From assembly GCF_001672775.1 (NCBI RefSeq), contig NZ_LZKJ01000116.1:62001-126000 (forward strand): a stretch of 64,000 nt of DNA, given 5' to 3'. How positions within the stretch are numbered: position 1 is the first letter of the stretch; every line of letters starts with the position of its first letter. Both the position numbers and the translations under genes were made by a program. The stretch is from Mycobacterium kyorinense. Its GTDB lineage: Bacteria > Actinomycetota > Actinomycetes > Mycobacteriales > Mycobacteriaceae. The notes below the pieces were generated by a model. It was given only the letters and a program-made list of their open reading frames with translations, did not search any database and was not told the origin of the DNA. Positions 53,271 to 62,176 of this stretch are shown one piece after another.

Positions 53271-55397
53271 GTGAGCGAAGTAGGCGCGGCGCTCCCGACC
53301 GACGCTGACATTCGTGCCCGCGAGGTCGATGCGCAGATGACCGACGCCGAGCGGTTTTCGCTGCTGCGCAGTGTGATGGGCGCCAACGAGCTGTTGCCGG
53401 TGCGTGACGAGCGCATTCCGCCCGACGTCCCGATGAGCGCCGGTTATGTGCCCGGCATCCCGCGCCTTGGTGTGCCGGCACTGCTGATGACTGATGCCAG
53501 CCTGGGGATCACCAACCCCGGCTTCCGGCCAGGAGATACGGCCACCGCGTTGCCGGCGAGTCTGGCGCTGGCCGCCGGCTTCGATCCCGAGTTGGCCCGC
53601 GCCGCTGGTGTGGCCATCGGGTGTGAGGCCCGCAGCCGGGGCTTTAACGTGCTCCTGGCTGGCGGTATCAACCTTGCCCGCGATCCACGCAATGGCAGAA
53701 ACTTCGAATACCTCTCCGAGGACCCGCTTTTGAGCGCCACCATGGCCGCCGCGTCGATCGAGGGGATTCAGCAGCAGGGTGTCATATCCACGATCAAGCA
53801 CTACTCGCTGAACTGCAACGAAACCAACCGGCACTGGCTGAATGCCGTCATCGAACCGTCCGCTCATCGCGAATCCGACCTGCTGGCATTCGAAATCGCG
53901 ATCGAGCGTTCACAACCCGGCGCGGTGATGACCGCCTACAACAAAATCAACGGCGATCCCGCGAGTGGCAACGACGTGCTGATCAACGATGTGCTGAAAA
54001 GTGCTTGGGGATACCGCGGTTGGGTGATGTCCGACTGGGGCGCTACACCGAGTTGGGAGTTCGCGCTCAAGGGCCTTGACCAGGAATCCGGAGCGCAGAT
54101 CGACGCAGTGTTCTGGCAGGCCGAGCCCTTCGGCGACCAGCTCAAAGCCGCCCACGCCGCAGGTAAGCTGTCCGCTGAGCGCCTCTCCGACATGACGCGC
54201 CGGATTCTGCGGTCGGTTTTCGCCGTCGGCGCTGACCGATGGGGCACCGCGTCCCCGCCGGATATGCGTGCCCACCACGACATCGCGCTACAGGTCGCCC
54301 GGCAGGGCATCGTTGTGCTGAAAAACGATGGGGTGTTGCCGCTTTCGTCAGACGCTGACGTCGTCGTGGTCGGTGGATCCGCGCAGCTCGGTGTGGTGGC
54401 CGGTTGCGGATCGAGCACCGTGGTGCCGCCCGGTGGCTATGCCCAGGTGATTCCGCTGGGCTGGCCCGGCGGCCTGCGTAATCTGTATCTGTTGCCGTCG
54501 TCGCCGATGATTGAGCTGAGACACCATTTACCGGGCGGCCGCGTGGAATTCGATCCCGGGGTCAGTCCGGCGGAGGCGGCGGTGGCGGCGCGACGCGCAG
54601 AGGTCGCGATCGTGTTCGCGATCCGCGTGGAAGGGGAAGGTCTCGACAGCGTCGACATGTCGCTGCCCTGGGGTCAAGACGCGGTGATTGCCGCTGTGGC
54701 TGACGCCAACCCGAATACCGTGGTGGTGCTGCAGACCGGCAATCCGGTCGAGATGCCCTGGTGCGACGCGGTCGGGGCGATTGTGCAGGCCTGGTATCCG
54801 GGGCAGGCCGGTGGCCAGGCGATCGCGGAAATCCTTGCCGGGCACGTCAATCCGTCGGGTCGATTGCCGATCACGTTTCCCGTCGACCTGGGCCAGACCC
54901 CGCGGCCCGAGTTGCCGGGGCTTGGCGAGCAGTGGGGGACTGAAACCACCATCGACTACGCCGAAGGTGCCGAGGTCGGCTACCGGTGGTTCGCCCAGCA
55001 AGGCCACGTTCCGCTGTTCGCGTTCGGACACGGCCTGTCCTACACGGCCTTCACGTATCACGATCTGCGTCTGGTCGGCGGCGCCACCGTCACCGCAAGC
55101 GTCACCGTGACCAATACCGGCGAGCGCCGCGGCGCCGACGTGCCACAGCTATACCTGACGACGGCCCCGACGGGGCCACGGATGCGATTGCTCGGATTCG
55201 AACGAGTCGACCTGGAGCCGGCCGAGTCCCGCCAGGTCACGATCGAGGCGGATCCGCGGCTACTGGCCCGCTATGACGGTGATGCCGGCGACTGGCGGAT
55301 CGATGCGGGCACCTACACCGTGGCAGTCGGCGTGTCGGCGGCCGCGTTGGAACTGGCCGCGGAAGTCGAGCTAGCCGGTCGCCACTTCGGGCGATGA
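53271..55397 (+). CDS. bglS: Beta-glucosidase BglS, glycoside hydrolase family 3
   Basis: 708 residues from GTG 53271 (M. tuberculosis 691). GH3 N-terminal barrel: LGVPALLMTDASLGI, FNVLLAGGINLARDPRNGRNFEYLSEDPLLS, STIKHYSLNCNETNRH; the nucleophile is Asp in GWVMSDWGA. The C-terminal alpha/beta sandwich has VLKNDGVLPLS and VLQTGNPVEMPW; a fibronectin-III-like domain ends the protein (FGHGLSYTAFTYHDL; VTNTGERRGADVPQLYL). No signal peptide, so probably cytoplasmic. It cleaves beta-linked glucosides or related glycosides. Confidence 0.93.
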   Translation: MSEVGAALPTDADIRAREVDAQMTDAERFSLLRSVMGANELLPVRDERIPPDVPMSAGYVPGIPRLGVPALLMTDASLGITNPGFRPGDTATALPASLALAAGFDPELARAAGVAIGCEARSRGFNVLLAGGINLARDPRNGRNFEYLSEDPLLSATMAAASIEGIQQQGVISTIKHYSLNCNETNRHWLNAVIEPSAHRESDLLAFEIAIERSQPGAVMTAYNKINGDPASGNDVLINDVLKSAWGYRGWVMSDWGATPSWEFALKGLDQESGAQIDAVFWQAEPFGDQLKAAHAAGKLSAERLSDMTRRILRSVFAVGADRWGTASPPDMRAHHDIALQVARQGIVVLKNDGVLPLSSDADVVVVGGSAQLGVVAGCGSSTVVPPGGYAQVIPLGWPGGLRNLYLLPSSPMIELRHHLPGGRVEFDPGVSPAEAAVAARRAEVAIVFAIRVEGEGLDSVDMSLPWGQDAVIAAVADANPNTVVVLQTGNPVEMPWCDAVGAIVQAWYPGQAGGQAIAEILAGHVNPSGRLPITFPVDLGQTPRPELPGLGEQWGTETTIDYAEGAEVGYRWFAQQGHVPLFAFGHGLSYTAFTYHDLRLVGGATVTASVTVTNTGERRGADVPQLYLTTAPTGPRMRLLGFERVDLEPAESRQVTIEADPRLLARYDGDAGDWRIDAGTYTVAVGVSAAALELAAEVELAGRHFGR

Positions 55398-55426
55398 CCG
55401 GCTAGCTCGGACCGCGAATTTCTTAA

Positions 55427-55573
55427 CTAGCTGACGGCGACCAGTTCATCACCGCAGGTGCAGCGGTACGGTTCGCCCGCACCGGCGCAATGGCACGCGA
55501 CCTCGATACGAACACGGCACCCGCAGCCCTCGTGGCCACAGGTGAGAACAGTCCCTGCCTCGTTGCTGCCCAT
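55427..55573 (-). CDS. mymT: Copper metallothionein MymT
   Basis: 48 residues from ATG 55573. Seven cysteines at 12, 17, 19, 27, 29, 38 and 40, including GCGC, CHC and CTCG pairs; the core [12 protein letters not shown] and [15 protein letters not shown] match MymT of M. tuberculosis (53 residues, Rv0186A), which binds several Cu(I) ions and protects against copper. AAGGG lies nine bases before the start. A 17-bp RicR-type box is found about 100 bases upstream. Too short for standard ORF length limits, so easily missed. Confidence 0.93.
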   Translation of the reverse strand: MGSNEAGTVLTCGHEGCGCRVRIEVACHCAGAGEPYRCTCGDELVAVS

Positions 55574-55672
55574 GTTGTTTCGCCCTTATCTGTGTCGGGG
55601 ATCCCCAGTTGCTCGCGGGATCCGGTATTTCCGAGTGCCTGTCCGTGGTGCGGACAACCACCCGCTCACCAT

Positions 55673-55689
55673 ATACCCCATACGGGTAT
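55673..55689. promoter_or_regulatory. RicR-type copper box upstream of mymT
   Basis: ATACCCCATACGGGTAT, an inverted repeat of ATACCC/GGGTAT with a five-base centre. The same layout is found upstream of ricR at 59242-59258. Apo-RicR represses from this site and copper releases it in M. tuberculosis. It lies 99 bases before mymT (minus) and 55 bases before the divergent methyltransferase gene. Confidence 0.85.
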
Positions 55690-55744
55690 GCCGTAAAGCC
55701 CCGGCGGCGGAAAGTTGTGGTGCCGATCCGCTAGCGTGGACCGC

Positions 55745-56404
55745 ATGACCTCGCAGCCCAACCCCAAGGACGTCGACGCATTCCTGGACAGCACCGTCGT
55801 CGGCGATGATCCGGAGTTGACCGCGGTGTTGGACGCCAGCGCGGCAGCTGGGCTGCCGCAGATCGCCGTCTCAGCTCAACAGGGCAAGTTCCTCTATCTG
55901 CTGGCGGGTGCCATCCGGGCGCGGCGAATCCTGGAGATCGGCACACTGGGTGGTTACAGCACCGTCTGGCTGGCGCGCGCAGCCGGGCCGGACGGGCAGG
56001 TGGTGACGCTGGAATACGAACCCAAACACGCGGAGGTGGCGCGGGCCAACATGTCCCGCGCGGGTGTCGATGACCGGGTGGAGGTCGTCGTCGGCCCCGC
56101 GTTGGAGACGTTGCCGACGCTGACCGGCGGCCCGTTCGACCTGGTATTCATCGATGCCGACAAAGAAAACAATCTCGGCTACCTGGATTGGGCGGTTCGG
56201 CTGACCAGGCCGGGGTCAGTCATTGTGGTGGACAACGTGATTCGCGAAGGGCACATCTTGGCGCCGAAACCGGATGACCGTTTGATGCAGGTGGTGCGGC
56301 AGACACTACAGGTGATGGGTGAGCACCCGCGACTGGACACCGCGGTGCTCCAGACCGTCGGCGTCAAAGAGTGGGACGGCTTCGCGATGGCGTTGGTCAA
56401 ATAG
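55745..56404 (+). CDS. O-methyltransferase, class I SAM, CCoAOMT type (Rv0187-like)
   Basis: 219 residues from ATG 55745. SAM motif ILEIGTLGGYSTVWLARA, and metal-binding FIDADKENNLGYLDWAVRL followed by SVIVVDNVIREG, as in catechol/caffeoyl-CoA O-methyltransferases. It transfers methyl to a hydroxyl of a small aromatic or similar substrate using Mg or Mn. Homologue of Rv0187 by order. The copper box upstream lies between it and mymT; whether RicR also controls it is open. Confidence 0.92.
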   Translation: MTSQPNPKDVDAFLDSTVVGDDPELTAVLDASAAAGLPQIAVSAQQGKFLYLLAGAIRARRILEIGTLGGYSTVWLARAAGPDGQVVTLEYEPKHAEVARANMSRAGVDDRVEVVVGPALETLPTLTGGPFDLVFIDADKENNLGYLDWAVRLTRPGSVIVVDNVIREGHILAPKPDDRLMQVVRQTLQVMGEHPRLDTAVLQTVGVKEWDGFAMALVK

Positions 56405-56407
56405 CCG

Positions 56408-57388
56408 TCAGGGCGTCAGATCTTCGACCGCCTGCTGGGCCGAGGTGATCGTGCTGATCCGCAACGCGGTTTCGCCGGCGTAGAGGGCACAAGAGTCCAC
56501 CGCAGAATCCGGCATGCCGGCCAGCGGGGCCAGCGGGGTGAACACCGGCAGCGCAGCAGATTGCAGCCGGATGAGCTTGCCCGGGTTGACATTAGCGAGC
56601 AGGGACAGCCATCGGCTGCTCGCGCCGATGGCGGTGGGCAAGGTCTTGGCCGTCCCGTCGCCGCGGCACCAGCGATGGGTGGCCGCGTTCGGAACAACGC
56701 GGTGCCGCAGCGGCCAACTCACGCTGAATAGCGTGGTTTCCAGCGTCTTGTCGGCACTTAGCACGCGTCGCTGGTATTCGGGATGCGCGCCGGCTTCTTC
56801 GGTGAGCAGGAACTTCGTGCCGGCGATGACGCCAACGGCTCCGTTGTCGAGGGCTGCGCGAGTGTCGGCGGCGGTGGCGATACCGCCGGCTAGGAACACC
56901 GGACGCTTGTCGGCCGCCGCCAGCGCCTGAGGTAGGAACTCGAGCGCCGGTATGGTCCCGACCAGATGACCGCCGGCTTCGCGGCCTTGTGCGATCAAAC
57001 CGTCAGTGCCCCATCTGATTGCCTCGCGGGCCTGCGTGTCGGTGCCGACCATCACGAAAACGAAGATCCCGGCGTCGCGCAGGCGCTCGACGATGCCACG
57101 GTCACCGCCGAAGGCCACCACCGCGACGTCGACCCGGTTGTCGACGCAGACGTCGACGTGGCCGCGCCGCACGAACGGCATGAGCAGGTTGACCGCGACG
57201 GCGCGGCCGGGGGCTTCGGCCCGCACGTGGTCGATCGCCGCTCGCAGTTGGCTCGGCGGCGCCAGCCCGAGCGTGCCCAGGCCGCCGGCGTTGGCGACGG
57301 CAGCGGCCAGTTGGGCGCCTGCCAGCCCGCCGCCCATGCCGGCTTGGCCGATTGGGACGTCGAGTCGCAGTCGGTCCGCGATGTCCAT
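56408..57388 (-). CDS. Nitronate monooxygenase / 2-nitropropane dioxygenase-like FMN enzyme
   Basis: 326 residues from ATG 57388. TIM-barrel features: VPIGQAGMGGGLAGAQLAAAVANAGGLGTLG, VNLLMPF, and the FMN phosphate loop QGREAGGH with VFLAGGIATAADTRAAL. This family oxidises nitronates or acts as enoyl reductase-like flavoproteins. It lies between Rv0187- and ilvD-like genes, where M. tuberculosis instead has the membrane protein Rv0188. It is downstream of ilvD on the same strand but separated by a large palindrome. Confidence 0.88.
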   Translation of the reverse strand: MDIADRLRLDVPIGQAGMGGGLAGAQLAAAVANAGGLGTLGLAPPSQLRAAIDHVRAEAPGRAVAVNLLMPFVRRGHVDVCVDNRVDVAVVAFGGDRGIVERLRDAGIFVFVMVGTDTQAREAIRWGTDGLIAQGREAGGHLVGTIPALEFLPQALAAADKRPVFLAGGIATAADTRAALDNGAVGVIAGTKFLLTEEAGAHPEYQRRVLSADKTLETTLFSVSWPLRHRVVPNAATHRWCRGDGTAKTLPTAIGASSRWLSLLANVNPGKLIRLQSAALPVFTPLAPLAGMPDSAVDSCALYAGETALRISTITSAQQAVEDLTP

Positions 57389-57405
57389 CGCTTACCTTTC
57401 GTTCG

Positions 57406-57469
57406 GCGCGAGCGTGCGCGGACCCGGCGACACGCTCGGCGTGTCGGCCGGGGACACGCACGCTCGCGC
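57406..57469. terminator. 64-base nested palindrome between ilvD and the NMO gene
   Basis: Outer arms GCGCGAGCGTGCG (57406-57418) and its exact complement (57457-57469); inside, CCGGC-GACACGC and GCGTGTC-GGCCGG pair around a short centre. The whole could fold into one long stem. No U-run follows. It may terminate ilvD transcription or be a dispersed repeat; similar sequences occur, in my recollection, in other mycobacteria. Confidence 0.6.
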
Positions 57470-57479
57470 AAGAGGAGAC

Positions 57480-59198
57480 TTAGCTGCAGACTGCGCCGAT
57501 CGCTGCGGAACCGACCAGCTTCACGTACTTGGCCAACACGCCGGTGGTGTACCGCGGCGGCAGCGGGGTGAAACCGGCACGGCGAGCAGCGAACTCATCG
57601 GCATCGACCAGCACGTCGAGGGTGGCGTTGGCCACGTCGAGCCGGACGCGGTCGCCGTCGCGCAAAAAGGCGATCGGTCCGGCGTCGACGGCCTCGGGGG
57701 CGACGTGCCCGACGCACAAGCCGGTGGTGCCGCCGGAAAACCGGCCGTCGGTCAGCAACAGCACGTCCTTGCCCAAGCCGGCGCCCTTGATGGCGCCCGT
57801 GATCGCCAGCATCTCTCGCATTCCGGGCCCGCCCTTGGGGCCCTCGTAGCGGATCACGACCGCGTCGCCCGCAGTGATGGTGCCGTCTTCGAGAGCATCC
57901 AGCGCCGCCCGCTCCCGGTCGAAAACCCTTGCGGTGCCCTCGAAGACGTCGGAGTCGAAGCCGGCCGACTTCACCACGGCACCCTCCGGCGCCAGCGATC
58001 CGTGCAGGATGGTGATGCCGCCGGTCGGATGGATCGGGTTGTTCAGGGCCCGCAGCACCTTGCCGTCGGGATCCGGCGGGGCGATGTGCGCGAGGTTGTC
58101 GGCGACGGTCTTGCCGGTCACCGTCAGGCAGTCGCCGTGCAACAGGCCCGCGTCCAGCAGCGCCTTCATCATCACCGGCACCCCGCCGATGCGGTCGACG
58201 TCGAACATCACATGGCGGCCAAACGGCTTGACGTCGGCCAAGTGCGGCACCTTGGACCCGATGCGACTGAAGTCCGCCAACGACAGCTCGGCGCCGGCCT
58301 CGTAGGCGATGGCCAGCAGATGCAGCACCGCGTTGGTCGAGCCGCCGAACGCCATCACCACCGCGATCGCGTTCTCGAAGGCCTCCTTGGTGAGGATGTC
58401 GCGGGCGGTGATGCCACGACGCAGCAATTCGACCACCGCCTGACCGCTGTGCCGCGCGAAGGCGTCCCGGCGGCGATCGGTCGCCGGCGGCGCCGCACTG
58501 CCGGGCAGCGACATCCCCAGCGCCTCAGCGGCACTGGCCATGGTGTTAGCGGTATACATACCGCCGCAGGCGCCCTCGCCGGGGCAGATGGCCCGCTCGA
58601 TCGCGTCGACGTCCTCGCGCGGCATCAGGCCACGCGCACACGCGCCGATCGCCTCGAAGGCGTCGATGATCGTCACGTCGCGTTCGCTGCCGTCGGACAG
58701 CTTGGCCCGCCCCGGCAGGATCGAGCCGGCGTAGAGAAACACCGCCGCCAGATCCAGGCGGGCAGCGGCCATCAGCATTCCCGGCAGCGACTTGTCACAG
58801 CCGGCCAACAGCACCGAGCCGTCGAGGCGCTCGGCTTGCATCACGGTTTCGACGCTGTCGGCGATGACTTCGCGGGACACCAACGAAAAGTGCATGCCCT
58901 CGTGACCCATCGAGATGCCGTCGGACACCGAAATCGTGCCGAACTCAAGCGGATACCCGCCCGCCGCGAACACCCCCTCCTTCACGGCCTTGGCCAGCCG
59001 GTCCAGCGACAGGTTGCACGGCGTGATCTCGTTCCACGACGAAGCCACCCCGATCTGGGGTTTGGCGAAGTCGTCGTCATCCATGCCGACCGCGCGCAAC
59101 ATGCCACGGGCGGCGGCTTTCTCCAGGCCGTCGGTGACGTCGCGGCTGCGGGGTTTGATGTCCGGGACGACGGTCGACGAGTCAGTGCTGTGGGCCAT
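57480..59198 (-). CDS. ilvD: Dihydroxy-acid dehydratase IlvD
   Basis: 572 residues from ATG 59198 (M. tuberculosis Rv0189c about 575). Fe-S cluster cysteines in [10 protein letters not shown] and [33 protein letters not shown] is the N-terminal signature, and [16 protein letters not shown] lies near the C terminus. It dehydrates dihydroxy acids to 2-keto acids for valine, isoleucine and CoA synthesis. The cluster is copper-sensitive in related enzymes, and the gene lies divergent to the copper regulator RicR. Confidence 0.95.
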   Translation of the reverse strand: MAHSTDSSTVVPDIKPRSRDVTDGLEKAAARGMLRAVGMDDDDFAKPQIGVASSWNEITPCNLSLDRLAKAVKEGVFAAGGYPLEFGTISVSDGISMGHEGMHFSLVSREVIADSVETVMQAERLDGSVLLAGCDKSLPGMLMAAARLDLAAVFLYAGSILPGRAKLSDGSERDVTIIDAFEAIGACARGLMPREDVDAIERAICPGEGACGGMYTANTMASAAEALGMSLPGSAAPPATDRRRDAFARHSGQAVVELLRRGITARDILTKEAFENAIAVVMAFGGSTNAVLHLLAIAYEAGAELSLADFSRIGSKVPHLADVKPFGRHVMFDVDRIGGVPVMMKALLDAGLLHGDCLTVTGKTVADNLAHIAPPDPDGKVLRALNNPIHPTGGITILHGSLAPEGAVVKSAGFDSDVFEGTARVFDRERAALDALEDGTITAGDAVVIRYEGPKGGPGMREMLAITGAIKGAGLGKDVLLLTDGRFSGGTTGLCVGHVAPEAVDAGPIAFLRDGDRVRLDVANATLDVLVDADEFAARRAGFTPLPPRYTTGVLAKYVKLVGSAAIGAVCS

Positions 59199-59241
59199 TG
59201 GCCAAGTATGCTCGTGACCTCGAAGCCGCCCAAATTCTTTA

Positions 59242-59258
59242 ATACCCTACAGGGGTAT
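59242..59258. promoter_or_regulatory. RicR-type copper box upstream of ricR
   Basis: ATACCCTACAGGGGTAT, 64 bases before the ricR ATG and 43 bases before the divergent ilvD ATG. Same half-sites (ATACCC/GGGTAT) and total length as the mymT box at 55673-55689. The following GTATAGGGTACT could contain the ricR -10 element, so binding would block polymerase. Confidence 0.85.
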
Positions 59259-59322
59259 AGGGTACTCTGGCGGTGTGCCGGCGCGAACCGGACAGCTCGA
59301 CACCGAGATGCTGGGAGGGTAG

Positions 59323-59613
59323 ATGACATCCGCGCACGGGTATTCGCCACAGAAGGACAACTACGCCAAGCGGCTGCGCCGCATCGAGGGCCAGGTGCGT
59401 GGCATCGCGAAGATGATCGATGACGACAAGTACTGCATCGATGTCCTCACCCAGATCAGCGCCGTCAACAGCGCGCTGCGCTCGGTGGCGCTGAACCTGC
59501 TGAACGAACACCTGGGCCATTGCGTCAGCCGCGCGGTGGCCGACGGCGGTGACGACGCCGAGGAGAAGCTCGCCGAAGCCTCTGCGGCGATCGCGCGACT
59601 CGTCCGGTCCTGA
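59323..59613 (+). CDS. ricR: Copper-sensing repressor RicR (CsoR family)
   Basis: 96 residues, all alpha-helical. Copper ligands Cys38, His63 and Cys67 are in place (YCIDVLTQ; NEHLGHCV), and the basic DNA-contact helix KRLRRIEGQVRGIAKMI is at 16-32. CsoR-family tetramers leave DNA when Cu(I) binds. Homologue of Rv0190, which controls mymT, lpqS and others. Its own upstream box predicts autoregulation; mymT in this window carries the second box. Confidence 0.95.
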   Translation: MTSAHGYSPQKDNYAKRLRRIEGQVRGIAKMIDDDKYCIDVLTQISAVNSALRSVALNLLNEHLGHCVSRAVADGGDDAEEKLAEASAAIARLVRS

Positions 59614-59720
59614 TCCGCGGGCCGCGCCAAATCGCGTGATTGAGTAGTCGGCGTGGCGGCAGTGCGTACGGTAGGTGCAGCGCGATCGCTCGTAAGCCGG
59701 CCGACGCCACACCCGACGCC

Positions 59721-60953
59721 ATGACTATCCGAACCGGAACAACCAGCACCAGACCGTGGACGCCGCGGATCGCAATGCAGTTGACGGTGCTGGCCGCGGC
59801 GGCGTTCATCTATGTCACTGCCGAAGTGGTGCCGGTAGGCGCCCTGCCGGCCATTGCCCGCGATCTGCACGTCAGCCTGGCTCTGGTCGGCACGCTACTG
59901 ACCTGGTACGCGCTGGTGGCGGCGTTGACGACGATCCCGCTGGTGCGTTGGACCGCGCATTGGCCGCGACGGCGCACGCTGCTGTTGACCCTGGTCTGTC
60001 TGACCGCCTCCCAGCTCATCTCGGCGTTGGCCCCGAACTTCGCGGTGCTGGCCGGCGGACGGGTGCTCTGCGCGGTCACCCACGGTCTGATGTGGTCGGT
60101 GATCGCGCCGATCGCGACCCGGCTGGTGCCGCCCAGCCACGCCGGCCGCGCGACGACGGCGATCTACGTGGGCACCAGCCTGGCGCTGGTGGTCGGTAGC
60201 CCGCTGACGGCGGCGATGAGCTTGGTGTGGGGCTGGCGGTGGGCCGTCGTGTGCGTCACGGTCGCCGCCGCGATCGTCACCGCCGCCGCCTGGCTGATCC
60301 TGCCGGAGATGGTGCTGTCTGCCGAACAACTCGAGCGGGTGGGCCCGGCAGCCCGTCACCACCGCAACGGCCGGCTATGGACGGTGAGCCTGCTCACCAT
60401 GGTGGCGGTCGGGGCCCATTTCATCTCTTACACCTTCATCGTGGTGATCATCCGCGACGTCGTCGGCATCCGCGGACCGAATCTGGCCTGGGTGCTGGCC
60501 ATATACGGCGTTGCCGGGCTGGTGGCCGTCCCGGTGGTGGCACGCCCGTTGGACCGCCGACCCAAGCGTGCGGTCATCATCTGTATGACCGGCTTGGCGG
60601 CGGCGTTCGTGCTGCTGACCGGGCTCGCCTTCGGCGGGCGAGCCACCGCGACCACCGCGCTGGTGGGAACCGGCGCCATCGTGCTGTGGGGTGCGATGGC
60701 GACTGCCGTGTCGCCGCTGCTGCAGTCGGCGGCGATGCGTAACGCCGCCGACGATCCCGACGGCGCGTCGGCGCTATATGTCACGGCGTTTCAGGTCGGC
60801 ATCATGGCGGGCTCCCTGGCCGGCGGCCTGCTCTTTGAGCACAGCGTCCCGGTGATGCTGGCCGCGTCGGCGGCCCTGATGGCCGTTGCGCTGGCCGGCA
60901 TGACGGCGAGTCGGCACATGTTCGACGTCCCGGTGCCGGCGCAGCGGCCGTAA
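59721..60953 (+). CDS. MFS transporter, DHA1 drug-efflux type (Rv0191-like)
   Basis: 410 residues from ATG 59721 (frame open from 59640). Twelve hydrophobic segments, with the motif-A-like WTAHWPRRRTLLL after helix 2 and motif C-like GTSLALVVGSPL in helix 5. AEVVPVGALPAIARDL near the N terminus is typical of the SotB/arabinose efflux and chloramphenicol-efflux groups. Exports small molecules with proton antiport. Homologue of Rv0191. 107 bases downstream of ricR with no box of its own seen. Confidence 0.9.
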   Translation: MTIRTGTTSTRPWTPRIAMQLTVLAAAAFIYVTAEVVPVGALPAIARDLHVSLALVGTLLTWYALVAALTTIPLVRWTAHWPRRRTLLLTLVCLTASQLISALAPNFAVLAGGRVLCAVTHGLMWSVIAPIATRLVPPSHAGRATTAIYVGTSLALVVGSPLTAAMSLVWGWRWAVVCVTVAAAIVTAAAWLILPEMVLSAEQLERVGPAARHHRNGRLWTVSLLTMVAVGAHFISYTFIVVIIRDVVGIRGPNLAWVLAIYGVAGLVAVPVVARPLDRRPKRAVIICMTGLAAAFVLLTGLAFGGRATATTALVGTGAIVLWGAMATAVSPLLQSAAMRNAADDPDGASALYVTAFQVGIMAGSLAGGLLFEHSVPVMLAASAALMAVALAGMTASRHMFDVPVPAQRP

Positions 60954-61070
60954 CGTTCCCCACTGCCCAGCGATTAACGCAGCAGGTCAGCGTTGCGCGG
61001 CGGCCGCCGTGCCGGGAGCGGAGTGCCGCGCTGTGCCACACTGGTTGAGATTGTGACTGGAGGTATGCAT

Positions 61071-62102
61071 ATGTCGCGACGCACGAGGCGTTTTCTCGTC
61101 GCCGCTGCCAGTACGGCCGGAATGGCCGCTGTACTGACGCTGGGCAGTGGTTCGGCATTGGCCGACCCCGACCAGCCGCCGCCCGATCCGGCTGCGGTGG
61201 ACGCCGCGCCGGCCGACGCGCCGGCCCCGCCGCCGTGGGCTGATCCGTTCGCGCCGCCCCCGCCGCCGCCAGACGCACCGGCGCCGCCGCCCGCGGACCC
61301 GCTCGCGGGCCCACCGCCGGGTGCGGCGCAACCGGCGGCTGCCGCCCCGGCCGGACCGGTCGCCGGGCAGAACCCGGAGCCGTTCACCGGCCAGCCGCCG
61401 TTCCTGCCGCCGACCTTCACGCCGGTCAGCGGCTCGATGGTGGGGGTGGCCCAGCCGATCATCATCAACTTCCAGCGGCCGATCGCCGACAAGCCGATGG
61501 CCGAGCAGGCGATCCACATCTCGTCGACCCCGCCGGTGCCTGGCAAGTTCTACTGGATGACACCCAGCCAAGTGCGCTGGCGTCCGATCAACTTCTGGCC
61601 GGCCCACACCAACGTGCACATCGATGCCGCCGGAACCACGTCGGACTTCCACACCGGCGACGCGCTGGTGGCAACGGCGGACGACGCCACCCACACGATG
61701 ACCGTCACCCGCAACGGAACCGTGGAGAAAACCATCCCGATGTCGATGGGGATGGCGGCCGGCGGGCACCACACGGCCAACGGCACCTACTACGTGCTCG
61801 ACAAGAAGGCCAAGATGGTGATGGATTCCACCACCTACGGGGTGCCGGTCAACTCGACCTACGGCTACAAGGTGGATGTCGAGAACGCCGTGATGTTCGA
61901 CAACAGCGGTGACTTCGTGCACAGCGCGCCGTGGTCGGTGGCCGATCAGGGCAAACGAAACGTCAGCCACGGCTGCATCAACATCAGCCCGTCCAACGCC
62001 AAGTGGTTCTTCGACAACTTCGGCACCGGTGATCCCATCGTGGTGAAGAACTCCGTCGGTACCTACAACAAGAACGACGGCTCCAACGACTGGCAGATCT
62101 AG
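61071..62102 (+). CDS. L,D-transpeptidase (YkuD domain), Rv0192-like
   Basis: 343 residues from ATG 61071, with GGAGG at 61059-61063. Tat-like or Sec signal peptide ([20 protein letters not shown], cleavage near ALADP), a very Pro/Ala-rich linker to about residue 105, an Ig-like domain, then the YkuD domain with catalytic SHGCIN and upstream His (VHSAPWSV). It forms 3-3 crosslinks in peptidoglycan or attaches proteins. Corresponds to LdtMt4 in M. tuberculosis numbering (recalled). Confidence 0.92.
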   Translation: MSRRTRRFLVAAASTAGMAAVLTLGSGSALADPDQPPPDPAAVDAAPADAPAPPPWADPFAPPPPPPDAPAPPPADPLAGPPPGAAQPAAAAPAGPVAGQNPEPFTGQPPFLPPTFTPVSGSMVGVAQPIIINFQRPIADKPMAEQAIHISSTPPVPGKFYWMTPSQVRWRPINFWPAHTNVHIDAAGTTSDFHTGDALVATADDATHTMTVTRNGTVEKTIPMSMGMAAGGHHTANGTYYVLDKKAKMVMDSTTYGVPVNSTYGYKVDVENAVMFDNSGDFVHSAPWSVADQGKRNVSHGCINISPSNAKWFFDNFGTGDPIVVKNSVGTYNKNDGSNDWQI

Positions 62103-62106
62103 CTCG

Positions 62107-62169
62107 TCGCGAAAGTGTAACTGCCGACGGCGTTACTCGTAAAACGTGTCGGTAGTTGCACTTTCGCGA
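62107..62169. terminator. Strong hairpin between convergent ldt and zmp1
   Basis: Arms 62107-62128 and 62148-62169 are 22 bases each, complementary except for two positions; the loop is 19 bases. The left arm begins TCGCGAAAGTGTAAC. It sits exactly between two convergent stop codons (62102 and 62177), so a bidirectional terminator is likely; no long U-run. Confidence 0.75.
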
Positions 62170-62176
62170 TCAGGAC

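Noticed and set aside
57006-59423. 805-codon open frame antisense to ilvD and the nitronate monooxygenase gene
   Set aside because: High G+C makes long stop-free antisense frames common. The translation is low in hydrophobic blocks, rich in Arg/His/Gln, and the opposite strand carries two unmistakable enzymes.
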